Notes under the pieces: model-generated | The model's input: only the letters and a program-made list of their open reading frames with translations | The model's database searches: none | Told to the model about the DNA's origin: nothing | Shown here: positions 52,138 to 61,150 of the stretch, one piece after another | Layout of the letters: each line of letters opens with the position of its first letter | How positions within the stretch are numbered: position 1 is the first letter of the stretch | Assembly: GCF_009914055.1 (NCBI RefSeq) | Contig: NZ_CP028271.1 | Coordinates: 496,001-560,000, forward strand | From: Mixta intestinalis | GTDB lineage: Bacteria > Pseudomonadota > Gammaproteobacteria > Enterobacterales > Enterobacteriaceae | DNA length: 64,000 nt | Direction: 5' to 3' | Position numbers and translations under genes: made by a program

Positions 52138-52326
52138 TTAACATCTGCTGCGTTGATCAAGAGTAGAGCGATTAATCAAATCAATTTCTGTATTTGGTAG
52201 TAAATCCTGAGAAGTGAAAGGTTTAAAACAATAAGCACATACCGCACCATGATGAAATCTCCCTTTCTGATCTCCGGTGGTATAGCGAAACCGTTTACTA
52301 CCACAGGCGGTACATCTGACTTTCAT
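52138..52326 (-). CDS. Small zinc-ribbon protein (YmcF/ECs_2282-like)
   Basis: 62 residues from the ATG at 52326 (AAGG six bases upstream; ATG at 52332 possible). Two CxxC knuckles, CTAC near the start and CAYC in the middle (VRCTACGSKRFRYTT, HGAVCAYCFKPFTSQD), a single zinc ribbon. It resembles the small putative zinc-binding proteins found near cold-shock genes in E. coli. Here cspE lies about 730 bp away on the other strand. Function unknown. Confidence 0.72.
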   Translation of the reverse strand: MKVRCTACGSKRFRYTTGDQKGRFHHGAVCAYCFKPFTSQDLLPNTEIDLINRSTLDQRSRC

Positions 52327-53059
52327 GACCATCCTTATCTTCCTTACTGCTGATACTGATTTCGCGGCGGGAATATCTTAGCAAAAACTCAATAAAGATC
52401 TATAAATTTACTTTATGTGTTCGCTGGGTTTATGGTTACTATTAACACAATGAAAATTAAAAGAATTTAACCATTTTGTTTTGTTTCCTGGCGCTTTTTA
52501 GCTAATAAATAGTGTGATTCAATGATATTTATCAAGATTTTGTGAGATATAGATCGGTTATTGCTGTTTTTTTATTTTTTATGGTCAAGTATTCTTAATA
52601 AGAAAGCGTTATGCTAAATCGTCTTATTGATGAGGCGGAATGAATAAGAAAGTCGTGATGGCAAGTTGAGAAGATATAAGAGGGTGGAGACTACCATACC
52701 GGATGAAACAGGGAGTATGGAGAAAAAAGCCTGGCTTCATCTGCCCAAAAAACTGGCGTAGCGTTAAATTTTCGCCGGGATAAAGGATTTATTTTGCATT
52801 TCGGTCTGGTAAAGGCTTAATACGGTGTCAATCCTGTTAAAATCTTTATTTTTTAGTGGGTTATCGATAAAAAGTGCTTTGCTGATTCTGGAATGCCGAT
52901 AGGATCTGGTGGTTTTTAACGACGATAAAAGCGTCCGCCGTGAAAAAATAGCGATATTTATCACTTTTTCTTCACGGCGCACTGGACAAAAGGCGCAGCA
53001 ATTGCTGTACTTAACCCCGACACAGTTTAGTGTCCATTTTTCATGTAAAGGTAATATAG
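52327..53059. other. Long gap between the zinc-ribbon gene and cspE
   Basis: About 730 bp, AT-rich, with no gene I can support. It ends with the cspE leader, which contains the hairpin GACAC-AGTTTA-GTGTC (53019-53034). A 72-codon minus-strand frame at 52764-52982 has only a GTG start and no clear ribosome site. Confidence 0.4.
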
Positions 53060-53269
53060 ATGTCCAAGATCAAAGGTAACGTTAAGTGGTTTAATGAGTC
53101 CAAAGGATTCGGCTTCATTACTCCGGAAGATGGCAGCAAAGACGTATTCGTACACTTCTCTGCTATCCAGAGCAACGGTTTCAAAACCCTGGCTGAAGGT
53201 CAGCGTGTAGAGTTTGAAATCACCGACGGCGCAAAAGGCCCATCTGCTGCTAACGTTATCGCTCTGTAA
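53060..53269 (+). CDS. cspE: Cold-shock-like RNA chaperone CspE
   Basis: 69 residues, almost identical to E. coli CspE. RNP1 KGFGFI and RNP2 VFVHF are intact. A single-strand nucleic-acid binder that melts RNA structure and acts as an antiterminator; CspE is expressed at normal temperature. Its own terminator follows. Confidence 0.98.
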   Translation: MSKIKGNVKWFNESKGFGFITPEDGSKDVFVHFSAIQSNGFKTLAEGQRVEFEITDGAKGPSAANVIAL

Positions 53270-53290
53270 GTTAACAGTCAGAATTTTAAA

Positions 53291-53316
53291 AACCCGCTTT
53301 CAGGCGGGTTTTTTTT
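53291..53316 (+). terminator. cspE terminator
   Basis: AACCCGC (53291-53297), TTTCAG loop, GCGGGTT (53304-53310), then T6. Confidence 0.92.
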
Positions 53317-53325
53317 CGCCTGTCG

Positions 53326-53424
53326 TCAGCGGTATACGTAGAGTGCGACGAAAAAAATTAACGAGAAGCCGCTCAGTACAACGGCAAACAGTTCTGAAAA
53401 GCACAGCGGCAGCAAATCTTTCAT
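53326..53424 (-). CDS. Putative 32-residue membrane microprotein
   Basis: ATG at 53424 preceded by AAGGAG at good spacing. Starts MKDLLPLCFSELFAVV, continues as one hydrophobic helix and ends ALYVYR. Convergent with cspE, just beyond its terminator. I do not recognise it as a named protein; the strong ribosome site and clean single-helix composition support it. Confidence 0.55.
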   Translation of the reverse strand: MKDLLPLCFSELFAVVLSGFSLIFFVALYVYR

Positions 53425-53610
53425 TGTTTTTCTCCTTCTGATCTGCTGCTCATTTTGTCAACGCAAGATTAAGAAAACATTAATTGTTGCTTTGCTGCAT
53501 ATAAAAGAATTTTCTTACTTTTAGCTGACTCGATTTTCTTGCCTTTCTGCATCAGCTCCGTCTATAACTCTGATGAATCTTATACATTCCGCCCACTTCC
53601 CGGAGTTCCT

Positions 53611-54039
53611 ATGAATATTCGCCCCGCCCGAGCTGAAGACAGCTTTTCTCTTACCGCCTTGTTAAACGAATTAGGCTATGGTGACACCGAGAGTTTTATG
53701 GCGCGACGATTGCAACAGCTGGTGGCCGATCCTGATGAGCTGCTGATTGTAGCGGAAGACCAGCAGTCTGTACTGGGTTTCTTATCGCTGCACTTTATCC
53801 CACAGCTGGCGTTAGCGGGAGATTTTGCCCGTATCAGCTATTTTTGCGTGGCGGAAGGCGCGAGAAGTAAAGGGCTGGGGCAACAGTTATTGCAGTATGC
53901 TGAACAGCAGGCGCGCAAGCGGGGCTGCGATCGTATGGAAGTGCATTGCAATGAAAAACGCATCAAAGCGAATCAGTTTTACGCGCGCGAGAATTACCTG
54001 GAATCGCCACGTTACCGTATCAAGTCGCTGCTCGCCTGA
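53611..54039 (+). CDS. GNAT-family N-acetyltransferase
   Basis: 142 residues from the ATG at 53611 (CGGAGT upstream). GNAT fold: acetyl-CoA loop VAEGARSKGLGQQLL (Q/RxxGxG/A type), then RMEVHCNEKRIKANQFYAREN. Substrate unknown. It takes the place of crcB between cspE and ybeM relative to E. coli. Confidence 0.85.
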   Translation: MNIRPARAEDSFSLTALLNELGYGDTESFMARRLQQLVADPDELLIVAEDQQSVLGFLSLHFIPQLALAGDFARISYFCVAEGARSKGLGQQLLQYAEQQARKRGCDRMEVHCNEKRIKANQFYARENYLESPRYRIKSLLA

Positions 54040-54089
54040 CAGGGCCGCTGATGGTGCCTTGCCCGACCGGATAAGAGGAACATAACGTT

Positions 54090-54902
54090 ATGAAAGTTGC
54101 GATGGGGCAGTTTGCCGTAGCACCAGAATGGGAACAGAACGTGGCGACCTGTCGTCGGCTGATGCGCCAGTCATATGAGGCGGGTGCTACGCTGCTGGTG
54201 TTGCCGGAAGCGATACTGGCGGCGGATATGAACGATCCGGGGCTGGCAGTAAGAGAGGCACAGCCGCTTGATGGGCCGTTTTTAACGCAGCTGAGGCTGG
54301 CAAGTCGGGACAGTGCAGTAACGACGATCTTTAGTATGCATATTCCTGACGGACCACAGCGGGTCGTTAATGCGCAAATTGCTCTGCGCGATGGGGAGAT
54401 TATTGCCCGCTACGATAAGCTGCATCTGTATGATGCCTTTGCCATGCAGGAGTCAAAGCGGGTAAACGCAGGTAATACGCTGCCGCCGCTGGTGGACGTT
54501 GGCGGTATGAAGGTCGGCATGATGACCTGTTACGATATTCGCTTCCCGGAGCTGGCGCGTCGTCTGGTAGTGGATGGGGCTGAGGTTCTGGTATTACCTT
54601 CAGCCTGGGTACGAGGGCCGCTAAAAGAACATCACTGGGAGGTGTTGACTACGGCGCGGGCGCTGGAGAACACCTGCTATCTTATTGCTGTAGGGGAGTG
54701 TGGACCGCGTAATATCGGTAACAGTATGATTATCGATCCGCTTGGCGTTGTTATTGCCCGCGCGGCGGAGGAACCGGCCCTGATCTTCGCCGAGCTGGAT
54801 GCGCATCGTGTTGCCAGCGTGCGCCAACGGCTCCCGGTATTGATAAACCGTCGCTTCGCACGTCCTGAGCTAAACGCTGTCGATGGAACAACTGGTCAAT
54901 AA
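54090..54902 (+). CDS. ybeM: Nitrilase-superfamily amidase YbeM (deaminated-glutathione amidase-like)
   Basis: 270 residues. Catalytic triad visible: Glu40 in LPEA, Lys110 in YDKLHLYD, Cys147 in TCYDIRFPE. The family repairs deaminated glutathione formed by transaminases. The gene is intact here, while in E. coli K-12 it is regarded as disrupted. AAGAGGAAC precedes the ATG. tatE follows in the same orientation. Confidence 0.9.
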   Translation: MKVAMGQFAVAPEWEQNVATCRRLMRQSYEAGATLLVLPEAILAADMNDPGLAVREAQPLDGPFLTQLRLASRDSAVTTIFSMHIPDGPQRVVNAQIALRDGEIIARYDKLHLYDAFAMQESKRVNAGNTLPPLVDVGGMKVGMMTCYDIRFPELARRLVVDGAEVLVLPSAWVRGPLKEHHWEVLTTARALENTCYLIAVGECGPRNIGNSMIIDPLGVVIARAAEEPALIFAELDAHRVASVRQRLPVLINRRFARPELNAVDGTTGQ

Positions 54903-55024
54903 ACGCAGATTAATGCTGTAATGGCGGTAAAATTAGCACTCTGTTACATGTCGCTGTTGTATTAATCAACGTTCTGCGCGTTAATAGCGGCAGTTGTCTT
55001 CCCTGGTTAATGTAAGAAGGTGTT

Positions 55025-55225
55025 ATGGAAGGTATCAGTATTACCAAATTACTGGTTATCGGTGCGCTGATCGTACTGCTGTTCGGCACAAATAAGCTTC
55101 GTTCGCTGGGCGGCGATTTAGGCGCTGCCATTAAAGGCTTTAAAAAAGCGATGAAGGATGAAGATGGTGCGGCCCCTGCGAAAGCAGAAGAGCTGCCGAC
55201 CGAGCGCGTTACGCACAAAGAGTAA
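55025..55225 (+). CDS. tatE: Twin-arginine translocase subunit TatE
   Basis: 66 residues. N-terminal helix MEGISITKLLVIGALIVLLFG, amphipathic helix LRSLGGDLGAAIKGFKKAM, then an acidic tail. TatA paralogue contributing to the Tat pore; same location, upstream of lipA, as in E. coli. Ribosome site AGAAGG. Confidence 0.97.
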   Translation: MEGISITKLLVIGALIVLLFGTNKLRSLGGDLGAAIKGFKKAMKDEDGAAPAKAEELPTERVTHKE

Positions 55226-55269
55226 GCTCTGGGGCATATTAGGTTACAAAATGTAACCCTGTAGCGATT

Positions 55270-55293
55270 GAAAGCCAGCGCCCGCTGGCTTTC
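55270..55293 (+). terminator. Stem-loop after tatE
   Basis: GAAAGCCAGC (55270-55279) pairs with GCTGGCTTTC (55284-55293); followed by ATTATAT, a weak tail. Confidence 0.65.
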
Positions 55294-55305
55294 ATTATAT
55301 CTGAG

Positions 55306-55338
55306 CGAAAAAAAACGCAGCCGGGTAGCTGCGTTTTT
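55306..55338 (-). terminator. lipA terminator
   Basis: ACGCAGC (55315-55321) pairs with GCTGCGT (55328-55334); on the minus strand a run of Ts follows (fwd A-run 55308-55315). Confidence 0.88.
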
Positions 55339-55355
55339 CTGGCAAACGGCGTGAA

Positions 55356-56321
55356 TTACTTCACTTCCATCCCTTTTGCCTGTAGATCCGCATGGTAAGA
55401 CGAGCGAACAAAAGGCCCGCAGGCTGCGTGGGTAAAGCCCATCGCCAGTGCTTCCGCTTTCATTTCATCAAACTCAGCCGGGCTAACGTAACGCTGTACC
55501 GGCAAATGGTGGCGGCTTGGCTGTAAGTACTGGCCCAGGGTCAGCATGGTTACGCCGTGACGACGCAGATCGCGCATAACTTCCACAATCTCCTCGTTGG
55601 TTTCCCCCAGACCTACCATCAGGCCTGATTTAGTCGGAATCGACGGATGCGCTGCCTTAAAGCGCTCCAGCAGCTGTAACGACCACTCATAGTTGGCACC
55701 AGGGCGTACCTGACGATAGAGGCGTGGCACGTTTTCCAGATTGTGGTTAAACACGTCCGGCGGCGTGGCGGTAAGAATTTCAAGCGCGCGATCCATACGA
55801 CCGCGGAAGTCAGGTACCAGCGTTTCGATTTTAATCGTTGGGCTTTTTTCGCGAATGGCGCTGATACAGTCGGCAAAGTGCTGTGCGCCGCCGTCACGCA
55901 GATCGTCACGGTCAACGGAGGTAACCACGACGTAGCGCAGACCCATGTCGGCAATCGTCTGGGCCAGCTTGCCCGGCTCGTTGCTGTCCGGCATTAGTGG
56001 GCGACCGTGTGCCACGTCGCAGAAAGGGCAGCGGCGGGTACAGATAGCGCCGAGGATCATAAAGGTCGCAGTGCCGTGGTTAAAACATTCCGCAAGGTTA
56101 GGGCAGGAGGCCTCTTCACAGACAGAGTGCAGACCGTTTTTACGCATCGCCGCCTTGATGCCCTGGATACGGCTCGAATCAGCGGGCAGTTTGATTTTCA
56201 TCCACTCCGGCTTGCGTAATAACTCCTGACGCTCGGTGACGACGGTTTTCACCGGGATTAACGCCATTTTATCTGCGTCGCGATACTTAACGCCGCGTTC
56301 CATCTGAATCGGTTTACTCAT
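55356..56321 (-). CDS. lipA: Lipoyl synthase LipA
   Basis: 321 residues. Radical-SAM enzyme inserting two sulfurs into octanoyl-protein. Auxiliary cluster cysteines in CEEASCPNLAEC, radical-SAM CTRRCPFC (CX3CX2C), and the serine ligand in RSSYHAD near the C-terminus. lipB lies upstream on the same strand with 172 bp between. Confidence 0.98.
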   Translation of the reverse strand: MSKPIQMERGVKYRDADKMALIPVKTVVTERQELLRKPEWMKIKLPADSSRIQGIKAAMRKNGLHSVCEEASCPNLAECFNHGTATFMILGAICTRRCPFCDVAHGRPLMPDSNEPGKLAQTIADMGLRYVVVTSVDRDDLRDGGAQHFADCISAIREKSPTIKIETLVPDFRGRMDRALEILTATPPDVFNHNLENVPRLYRQVRPGANYEWSLQLLERFKAAHPSIPTKSGLMVGLGETNEEIVEVMRDLRRHGVTMLTLGQYLQPSRHHLPVQRYVSPAEFDEMKAEALAMGFTHAACGPFVRSSYHADLQAKGMEVK

Positions 56322-56493
56322 AATCTTGCAGCTTCCAGGTTGGATTGCAGTTTGAAAAGAGGCCGTAACTCATTGAGTCAGTTGCTTTTTCAACTTTATT
56401 TGTAAAAATCGCAAAAATTATATCATTTTGCTGCCTGACAAACAGCTTGCCAGGTGCGGAATGCGTTGCGGAATTGTAAAATGGCACGCATGG

Positions 56494-57153
56494 TTACAAA
56501 AGATCAAGTTCGTCCGCTGGTTGCCAGCTTGCCGTTTCAATTTGCAGCTGCTGTAAAAATTTCTCCACCAGCAGCGGCTGCACCTCATCTGGTGTCACGC
56601 TCGCACGAAAAGCGCTCAGCTGGGTCATCTCCAGCCCGGCGTAGCCGCAGGGATTAATGCGCAGAAAAGGCGACAGATCCATGGCGACATTTAGCGCCAG
56701 GCCGTGAAACGAACAGCCCTGACGGATACGTAAGCCAAGCGAGCAGATCTTTTTTCCGGCTACGTAGACGCCAGGCGCATCCGGGCGGGCGCTGGCTTCT
56801 ACATCGTAATGCGCCAGCGTATCCACGACAGTCTGCTCCATCGCCGTAACCAGCTGGCGAACGCCCAGCTTGCGGCGCTTCAAATCGATAAGCACATACA
56901 TTACCTGCTGACCTGGCCCGTGATAGGTAACCTGACCGCCACGATCGCTCTGTACGACCGGAATATCGCCCGGCATCAGCAGATGCTCAGCTTTTCCGGC
57001 CTGACCCTGAGTAAAAACGGGAGGATGCTCCACCAGCCAGAGCTCATCTGGCGTATCGACACCGCGCCGATCGGTGAACTGATGCATAGCAAGCGAGACG
57101 GGTTCCCAGGGGCGCAGGCCCAGCTGGCGCACAATAAGAGAAGGCTGTTGCAA
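56494..57153 (-). CDS. lipB: Octanoyl-ACP:protein transferase LipB
   Basis: 219 residues. It moves octanoate from ACP to lipoyl domains, the step before LipA. Motifs RGGQVTYHGPGQ, GKKICSLGLRI (catalytic Lys) and NPCGYAG (catalytic Cys). The ATG at 57153 overlaps nothing; ybeD lies 82 bp upstream. Confidence 0.97.
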   Translation of the reverse strand: MQQPSLIVRQLGLRPWEPVSLAMHQFTDRRGVDTPDELWLVEHPPVFTQGQAGKAEHLLMPGDIPVVQSDRGGQVTYHGPGQQVMYVLIDLKRRKLGVRQLVTAMEQTVVDTLAHYDVEASARPDAPGVYVAGKKICSLGLRIRQGCSFHGLALNVAMDLSPFLRINPCGYAGLEMTQLSAFRASVTPDEVQPLLVEKFLQQLQIETASWQPADELDLL

Positions 57154-57235
57154 AACGTACTTTCCGCTTCAGAGAAAGAACTCAGTATAACGCTGGCCGT
57201 GGGCGAGAACTACCCGCCCTGACCGCGCAAACGCG

Positions 57236-57499
57236 TTATAACACCATACGCACAATTTCAATATTGCCCAGTTCTTCATAGAGCGTTTCAACCTGCTCAA
57301 TATGCGTTGCGGTGATGGTGATGGATACGGAGTGATAGTTGCCTTTGCTGCTGGGTTTGACCTCCGGCGTATAGTCGCCGGGCGCATGGCGCTGCACCAC
57401 TTCCACCACGTGATCGACCAGCTCAGGTTGCGCCAGTCCCATTACTTTGTAGGTAAAGGAACAGGGAAATTCGAGCAGTTCATTCAGTTTGGTTTTCAT
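57236..57499 (-). CDS. ybeD: DUF493-family protein YbeD
   Basis: 87 residues from the ATG at 57499 (MKTKLNELLEFPC), the exact E. coli YbeD length. ACT-like small domain (CSFTYKVMGLAQPELVDHVV, GNYHSVSITITA). Function unsettled; its position between dacA and lipB is conserved and a role in lipoylation control has been suggested. Confidence 0.96.
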   Translation of the reverse strand: MKTKLNELLEFPCSFTYKVMGLAQPELVDHVVEVVQRHAPGDYTPEVKPSSKGNYHSVSITITATHIEQVETLYEELGNIEIVRMVL

Positions 57500-57600
57500 A
57501 TGGACTCCGGTGCTAAAAAAGACTCCCGCCGTAGCGGGAGTGGACTTATACAGCATTTATATGGGCGAAAGCGGCCAATATCAACTAAAACTGGCGTAAC

Positions 57601-58812
57601 TTAGCCAAACCAGTGGTGGAACATCAGCTTGATGTAATCCACGATCCGGCTAAAGAAGCCGCCTTCCGGCACTTCATTCAGCACTACCAGCGGACGCTGT
57701 TCAATGGTCTTGCCATCCAGCTGGAAATTAATGGTGCCAACCGCCTGGTTTTTTTGCAGCGGTGCGTGCAGCTCGGTATTTGTCAGCACGTAGCTGGCTT
57801 TCAGATCTTTCATCCGACCGCGTGGGATGGTCAGATACATATCTTTATTAACGCCCAGCTGAACGCGATCGCTGTTACCGAACCACACCGGCTCAGAGGC
57901 GAACTCTTTACCTGCCTTCAGCGGTGCGACGGTTTCAAAAAAGCGGAAGCCCCAGGTAAGCAGCTTTTTACTTTCAATTTCACGACCTTTATAAGTATGT
58001 CCACCAAGTACCGCCGAAATCAGGCGCATCTCGCCTTCCGTTGCGGAGGCCACCAGGTTGTAGCCAGCAGAAGAGGTGTGACCGGTTTTGATGCCGTCAA
58101 CGTTCAGGCTGGTATCCCACAGCAGGCCGTTGCGGTTCATCTGGCGAATATTGTTAAAGGTAAACTCTTTCTCTTTGTATACCGCATATTCGTCCGGTAC
58201 GTCGCGGATCAGCGCCTGACCAATCAGCGCCATATCGCGGGCGGAGCTGTACTGCCCCTCTGCATCCAGGCCATGTACCGTCTGGAAGTGGGTGTTTTGC
58301 AGGCCCAGCGCCTTAACGTAGTTGTTCATCAGGCCAACAAACGCATCCTGACTGCCCGCCACATAGTCCGCCATTGCCACACAGGCGTCATTGCCGGACT
58401 GCAGGACGATACCGCGCGTGAGCTGTGAAACCGGCACGCGATCGCCAGGTTTCAGGAACATCAGCGAGGAACCACGGAATACCGGATTGCCGGTAGCCCA
58501 GGCATCCTGACCAACGGTAACGATATCATCCTGACGGATTTTGCCCGCCTTCACCGCCTGACCAATAACGTAGCTGGTCATCATTTTGGTCAGGCTGGCC
58601 GGATCGCGGCGTGCGTCGGCATTTTTTTCCGCCAGTACTTTCCCCGAGTTGTAGTCGATAAGGATATACGCTTCCGCATCGATATCCGGTACGCCAGGGA
58701 TCATGGTTTTAAGATTAATATCTTCAGCTAAAGCGGCCTGGCTCAGGCTCAGGGCAATCACGGTGCCCGCCGCCAGGCGCTTAAAATAGTGACAGGGTTT
58801 CAGCGTATTCAT
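57601..58812 (-). CDS. dacA: D-alanyl-D-alanine carboxypeptidase DacA (PBP5)
   Basis: 403 residues from the ATG at 58812, the E. coli length; the longer frame precedes the signal. Signal peptide about 1-29. SxxK Ser73-Lys76 (SLTKMM), SGN in LQSGNDAC, KTG in VDGIKTGHT. The C-terminal amphipathic helix IVDYIKLMFHHWFG anchors it to the outer face of the inner membrane. It trims pentapeptides in peptidoglycan. Confidence 0.98.
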   Translation of the reverse strand: MNTLKPCHYFKRLAAGTVIALSLSQAALAEDINLKTMIPGVPDIDAEAYILIDYNSGKVLAEKNADARRDPASLTKMMTSYVIGQAVKAGKIRQDDIVTVGQDAWATGNPVFRGSSLMFLKPGDRVPVSQLTRGIVLQSGNDACVAMADYVAGSQDAFVGLMNNYVKALGLQNTHFQTVHGLDAEGQYSSARDMALIGQALIRDVPDEYAVYKEKEFTFNNIRQMNRNGLLWDTSLNVDGIKTGHTSSAGYNLVASATEGEMRLISAVLGGHTYKGREIESKKLLTWGFRFFETVAPLKAGKEFASEPVWFGNSDRVQLGVNKDMYLTIPRGRMKDLKASYVLTNTELHAPLQKNQAVGTINFQLDGKTIEQRPLVVLNEVPEGGFFSRIVDYIKLMFHHWFG

Positions 58813-58906
58813 GTTAGGGACAACAACATCCGTGGAGGTTAGTGAGAAAAGTGCCTTACTATAACAAAAGGCGTTTTTACAGGCATCCAACTTTGCGCCA
58901 ACAAAT

Positions 58907-58932
58907 CGGTCAGAACCTTTGCTTTCTGACCG
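58907..58932 (-). terminator. Stem-loop between rlpA and dacA
   Basis: CGGTCAGAA (58907-58915) pairs with TTCTGACCG (58924-58932); on the minus strand ATTTGTT follows. May end part of the rlpA transcripts. Confidence 0.6.
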
Positions 58933-58960
58933 GCTGGCACAACGCTGCTGCTTTTACGCT

Positions 58961-60019
58961 TTATATGCCGCTACTGGTTGCGGTGATAAAGGATTGCTGA
59001 TTTGCTTCGCTCTGCAACCGCTGCTGCATCGCTGCCGCCTGTTGACGTGACGAGAACGGCCCCAGCTGCACGCGGTAAAGCGTACCGTTGTTAACTACAT
59101 TACCCGGCACGCCAAATTGCGCTTTCAGCTTATCGGCCCACTGACGCGCACGTTCGGCATCGCTTAATGCGCCAACCTGCATCACATAATTACCGGTGAC
59201 CGGCGCGGCGGCGCTTTCATTTGCTGGCGCGGCGACCGGCTGCGGCGGCTCGCTACCTTCCAGCACGCCGGTTGGCAACGGACCCGGCGCACCGAGGAAG
59301 CCGCTACTGTGTACCGGTGCGCCCATTTGATCTTCGCTGCTAAGTGTACTGTTATCGACCGGACGCACGCTCTGCGATGGCGTGGAAGCAGGAGCGGCTG
59401 CGCCACCCATAATGGTCATCCCGCCGTTGAGATCGGGACGGGCGGGCAGCGCATAGCTCTGTTTCGCCACCACGGTGCCGATAGTGCCGGGACCCGAAAG
59501 CGAGCCGTCCGGCGCGACTTTGATGTAGTCCACGCGCACGCGGGTATTGTTCGATATGTTCAGCCGATCGCCTGCGGCCCGGGAAAGATCGATAATGCGT
59601 CCCGGCGTATAGGGGCCACGATCGTTAACGCGCACCACCAGCTGTCTGCCATTGGCAAGGTTGGTGATGCGCACGTAGCTGGGCAGGGGCAGGGTAGGAT
59701 GCGCGGCGGTTAATGCTTCAGGATCGAAGCTTTCACCGATGGCGGTACGGGTGCCGTTGGCCTCTTCGCCATACCAGGCAGCGAGGCCGATTTCGCTATA
59801 GTTAGTGGGATCTTTAATAATCTTGTAGCGCTTGCCGTTAACGCTGTAGTCCTGGCTGGTGGCAGGATTTATCGGCTCATAGCGCGGCTCGACGCCGCCA
59901 ATTTCCACTACCGGACCGTTATAAGCCGGCTGCTGTGGTGCCGGAGTCTGCTGTTCTGTCACAGTACAGGCGGCTAACAGCAACGAGGCTGCCCCCACCC
60001 AAAGCCAATCCTTACGCAT
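58961..60019 (-). CDS. rlpA: Septal-ring lytic transglycosylase lipoprotein RlpA
   Basis: 352 residues from the ATG at 60019 (MRKDWLWVG). Lipobox LLAAC. Double-psi barrel (about 75-165; AAWYGEEANGTRTAIGE, VRVNDRGPY, IIDLSRAA), a Pro/Ala-rich linker, and a C-terminal SPOR domain (about 275-350; YVMQVGALSDAERARQWADK) that binds denuded glycan at the septum. Follows mrdB by 10 bp in the elongation operon. Confidence 0.96.
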   Translation of the reverse strand: MRKDWLWVGAASLLLAACTVTEQQTPAPQQPAYNGPVVEIGGVEPRYEPINPATSQDYSVNGKRYKIIKDPTNYSEIGLAAWYGEEANGTRTAIGESFDPEALTAAHPTLPLPSYVRITNLANGRQLVVRVNDRGPYTPGRIIDLSRAAGDRLNISNNTRVRVDYIKVAPDGSLSGPGTIGTVVAKQSYALPARPDLNGGMTIMGGAAAPASTPSQSVRPVDNSTLSSEDQMGAPVHSSGFLGAPGPLPTGVLEGSEPPQPVAAPANESAAAPVTGNYVMQVGALSDAERARQWADKLKAQFGVPGNVVNNGTLYRVQLGPFSSRQQAAAMQQRLQSEANQQSFITATSSGI

Positions 60020-60029
60020 CGAGAGCCTC

Positions 60030-61148
60030 TTAAACGCTTTTAGACAACAATTTTCGGTGTGTGTGGATAGACATGACAATGCCAAATCCCGCCATCAGGA
60101 CAATCAACGCTGAACCACCATAACTCACCAGCGGCAGCGGTACGCCCACAACCGGTAAGATACCACTTACCATGCCGATATTAACGAAAACGTAAACAAA
60201 CAGAATTAACATCAGGCCGCCCGCCATCACGCGCCCAAAGGTGGTTTGCGCCCGGGCGGCGATAATCAAGCCGCGCATAATCAGCAACAGATAGAGCGCC
60301 AGCAAAATCAGAACGCCAACCAATCCCAACTCTTCCGCCAGCACAGCGAAAATAAAGTCGGTGTGGCGTTCAGGCAAAAACTCCAGCTGTGACTGGGTGC
60401 CGTGCAGCCAGCCTTTACCGCGCAGACCGCCGGAACCGATAGCGATTTTAGACTGAATAATATGATAACCGGCACCCAGCGGATCGCTCTCCGGATCGAG
60501 CAGCATCATGACGCGCGCGCGCTGATAATCGTGCATCAGGAAGAACCACAGCACCGGTATAAAAGCAGCCACCAGCAGAACGGCGATGCCGATCAGTCTC
60601 CAGCTCATGCCGGATAAAAACAGCACGAACAGGCCGGAGGCGGCAACCAGAATGGAGGTGCCGAGATCGGGCTGCGCGGCGACCAGCAGCGTCGGCACAA
60701 AAATCAGCACCAGCGCAATACCGGTATTTTTCAGCGTTGGTGGGCAAATATCGCGGTTAATAAAGCGCGCCACCATCAGCGGCACGGCGATTTTTGCAAT
60801 TTCCGAAGGCTGAAAGCGTACCACGCCGAGATCGAGCCAGCGCTGTGCCCCTTTACTGATCTGACCGAATGCATCCACCGCCACCAGCAGTACCACGCAT
60901 ACCAGATACAAATAGGGCGCCCAACCTTCATAAACGCGCGGCGGTACCTGCGCCATCGCTACCATCACCGCCAGCCCCATAAAGATCTGACCGATTTTTC
61001 GCTCCATCATACCTGGGTCCTGACCGCTGGCGCTCCACATAACGAAGGCGCTGTAACACAGCAGGCAGGCGATGATAATCAGGAACAGCGGATCGATATG
61101 AATTTTGGTCCAGATCGACTTTTTTTGCGGGCTATCGTTCATGGACAT
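60030..61148 (-). CDS. mrdB: Peptidoglycan glycosyltransferase RodA (MrdB)
   Basis: 372 residues, SEDS-family polymerase with ten helices. Conserved WSASGQDPGMMERKIGQ, RWLDLGVVRFQPSEIAKIAVP, AAQPDLGTS, catalytic-region AEELGLVG and GVPLPLVSYGGSA. Works with PBP2 in rod elongation. The ATG at 61148 is 2 bp after the mrdA stop; ATG at 61142 aligns with E. coli but has poorer spacing. Confidence 0.97.
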   Translation of the reverse strand: MSMNDSPQKKSIWTKIHIDPLFLIIIACLLCYSAFVMWSASGQDPGMMERKIGQIFMGLAVMVAMAQVPPRVYEGWAPYLYLVCVVLLVAVDAFGQISKGAQRWLDLGVVRFQPSEIAKIAVPLMVARFINRDICPPTLKNTGIALVLIFVPTLLVAAQPDLGTSILVAASGLFVLFLSGMSWRLIGIAVLLVAAFIPVLWFFLMHDYQRARVMMLLDPESDPLGAGYHIIQSKIAIGSGGLRGKGWLHGTQSQLEFLPERHTDFIFAVLAEELGLVGVLILLALYLLLIMRGLIIAARAQTTFGRVMAGGLMLILFVYVFVNIGMVSGILPVVGVPLPLVSYGGSALIVLMAGFGIVMSIHTHRKLLSKSV

Positions 61149-61150
61149 CG

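Noticed and set aside
52764..52982. 72-codon minus-strand frame upstream of cspE
   Set aside because: GTG start, no convincing ribosome site and no recognisable domain.
57613..58428. Long open frame antisense to dacA
   Set aside because: Shadow of the GC-rich third-codon pattern of dacA; no recognisable protein.
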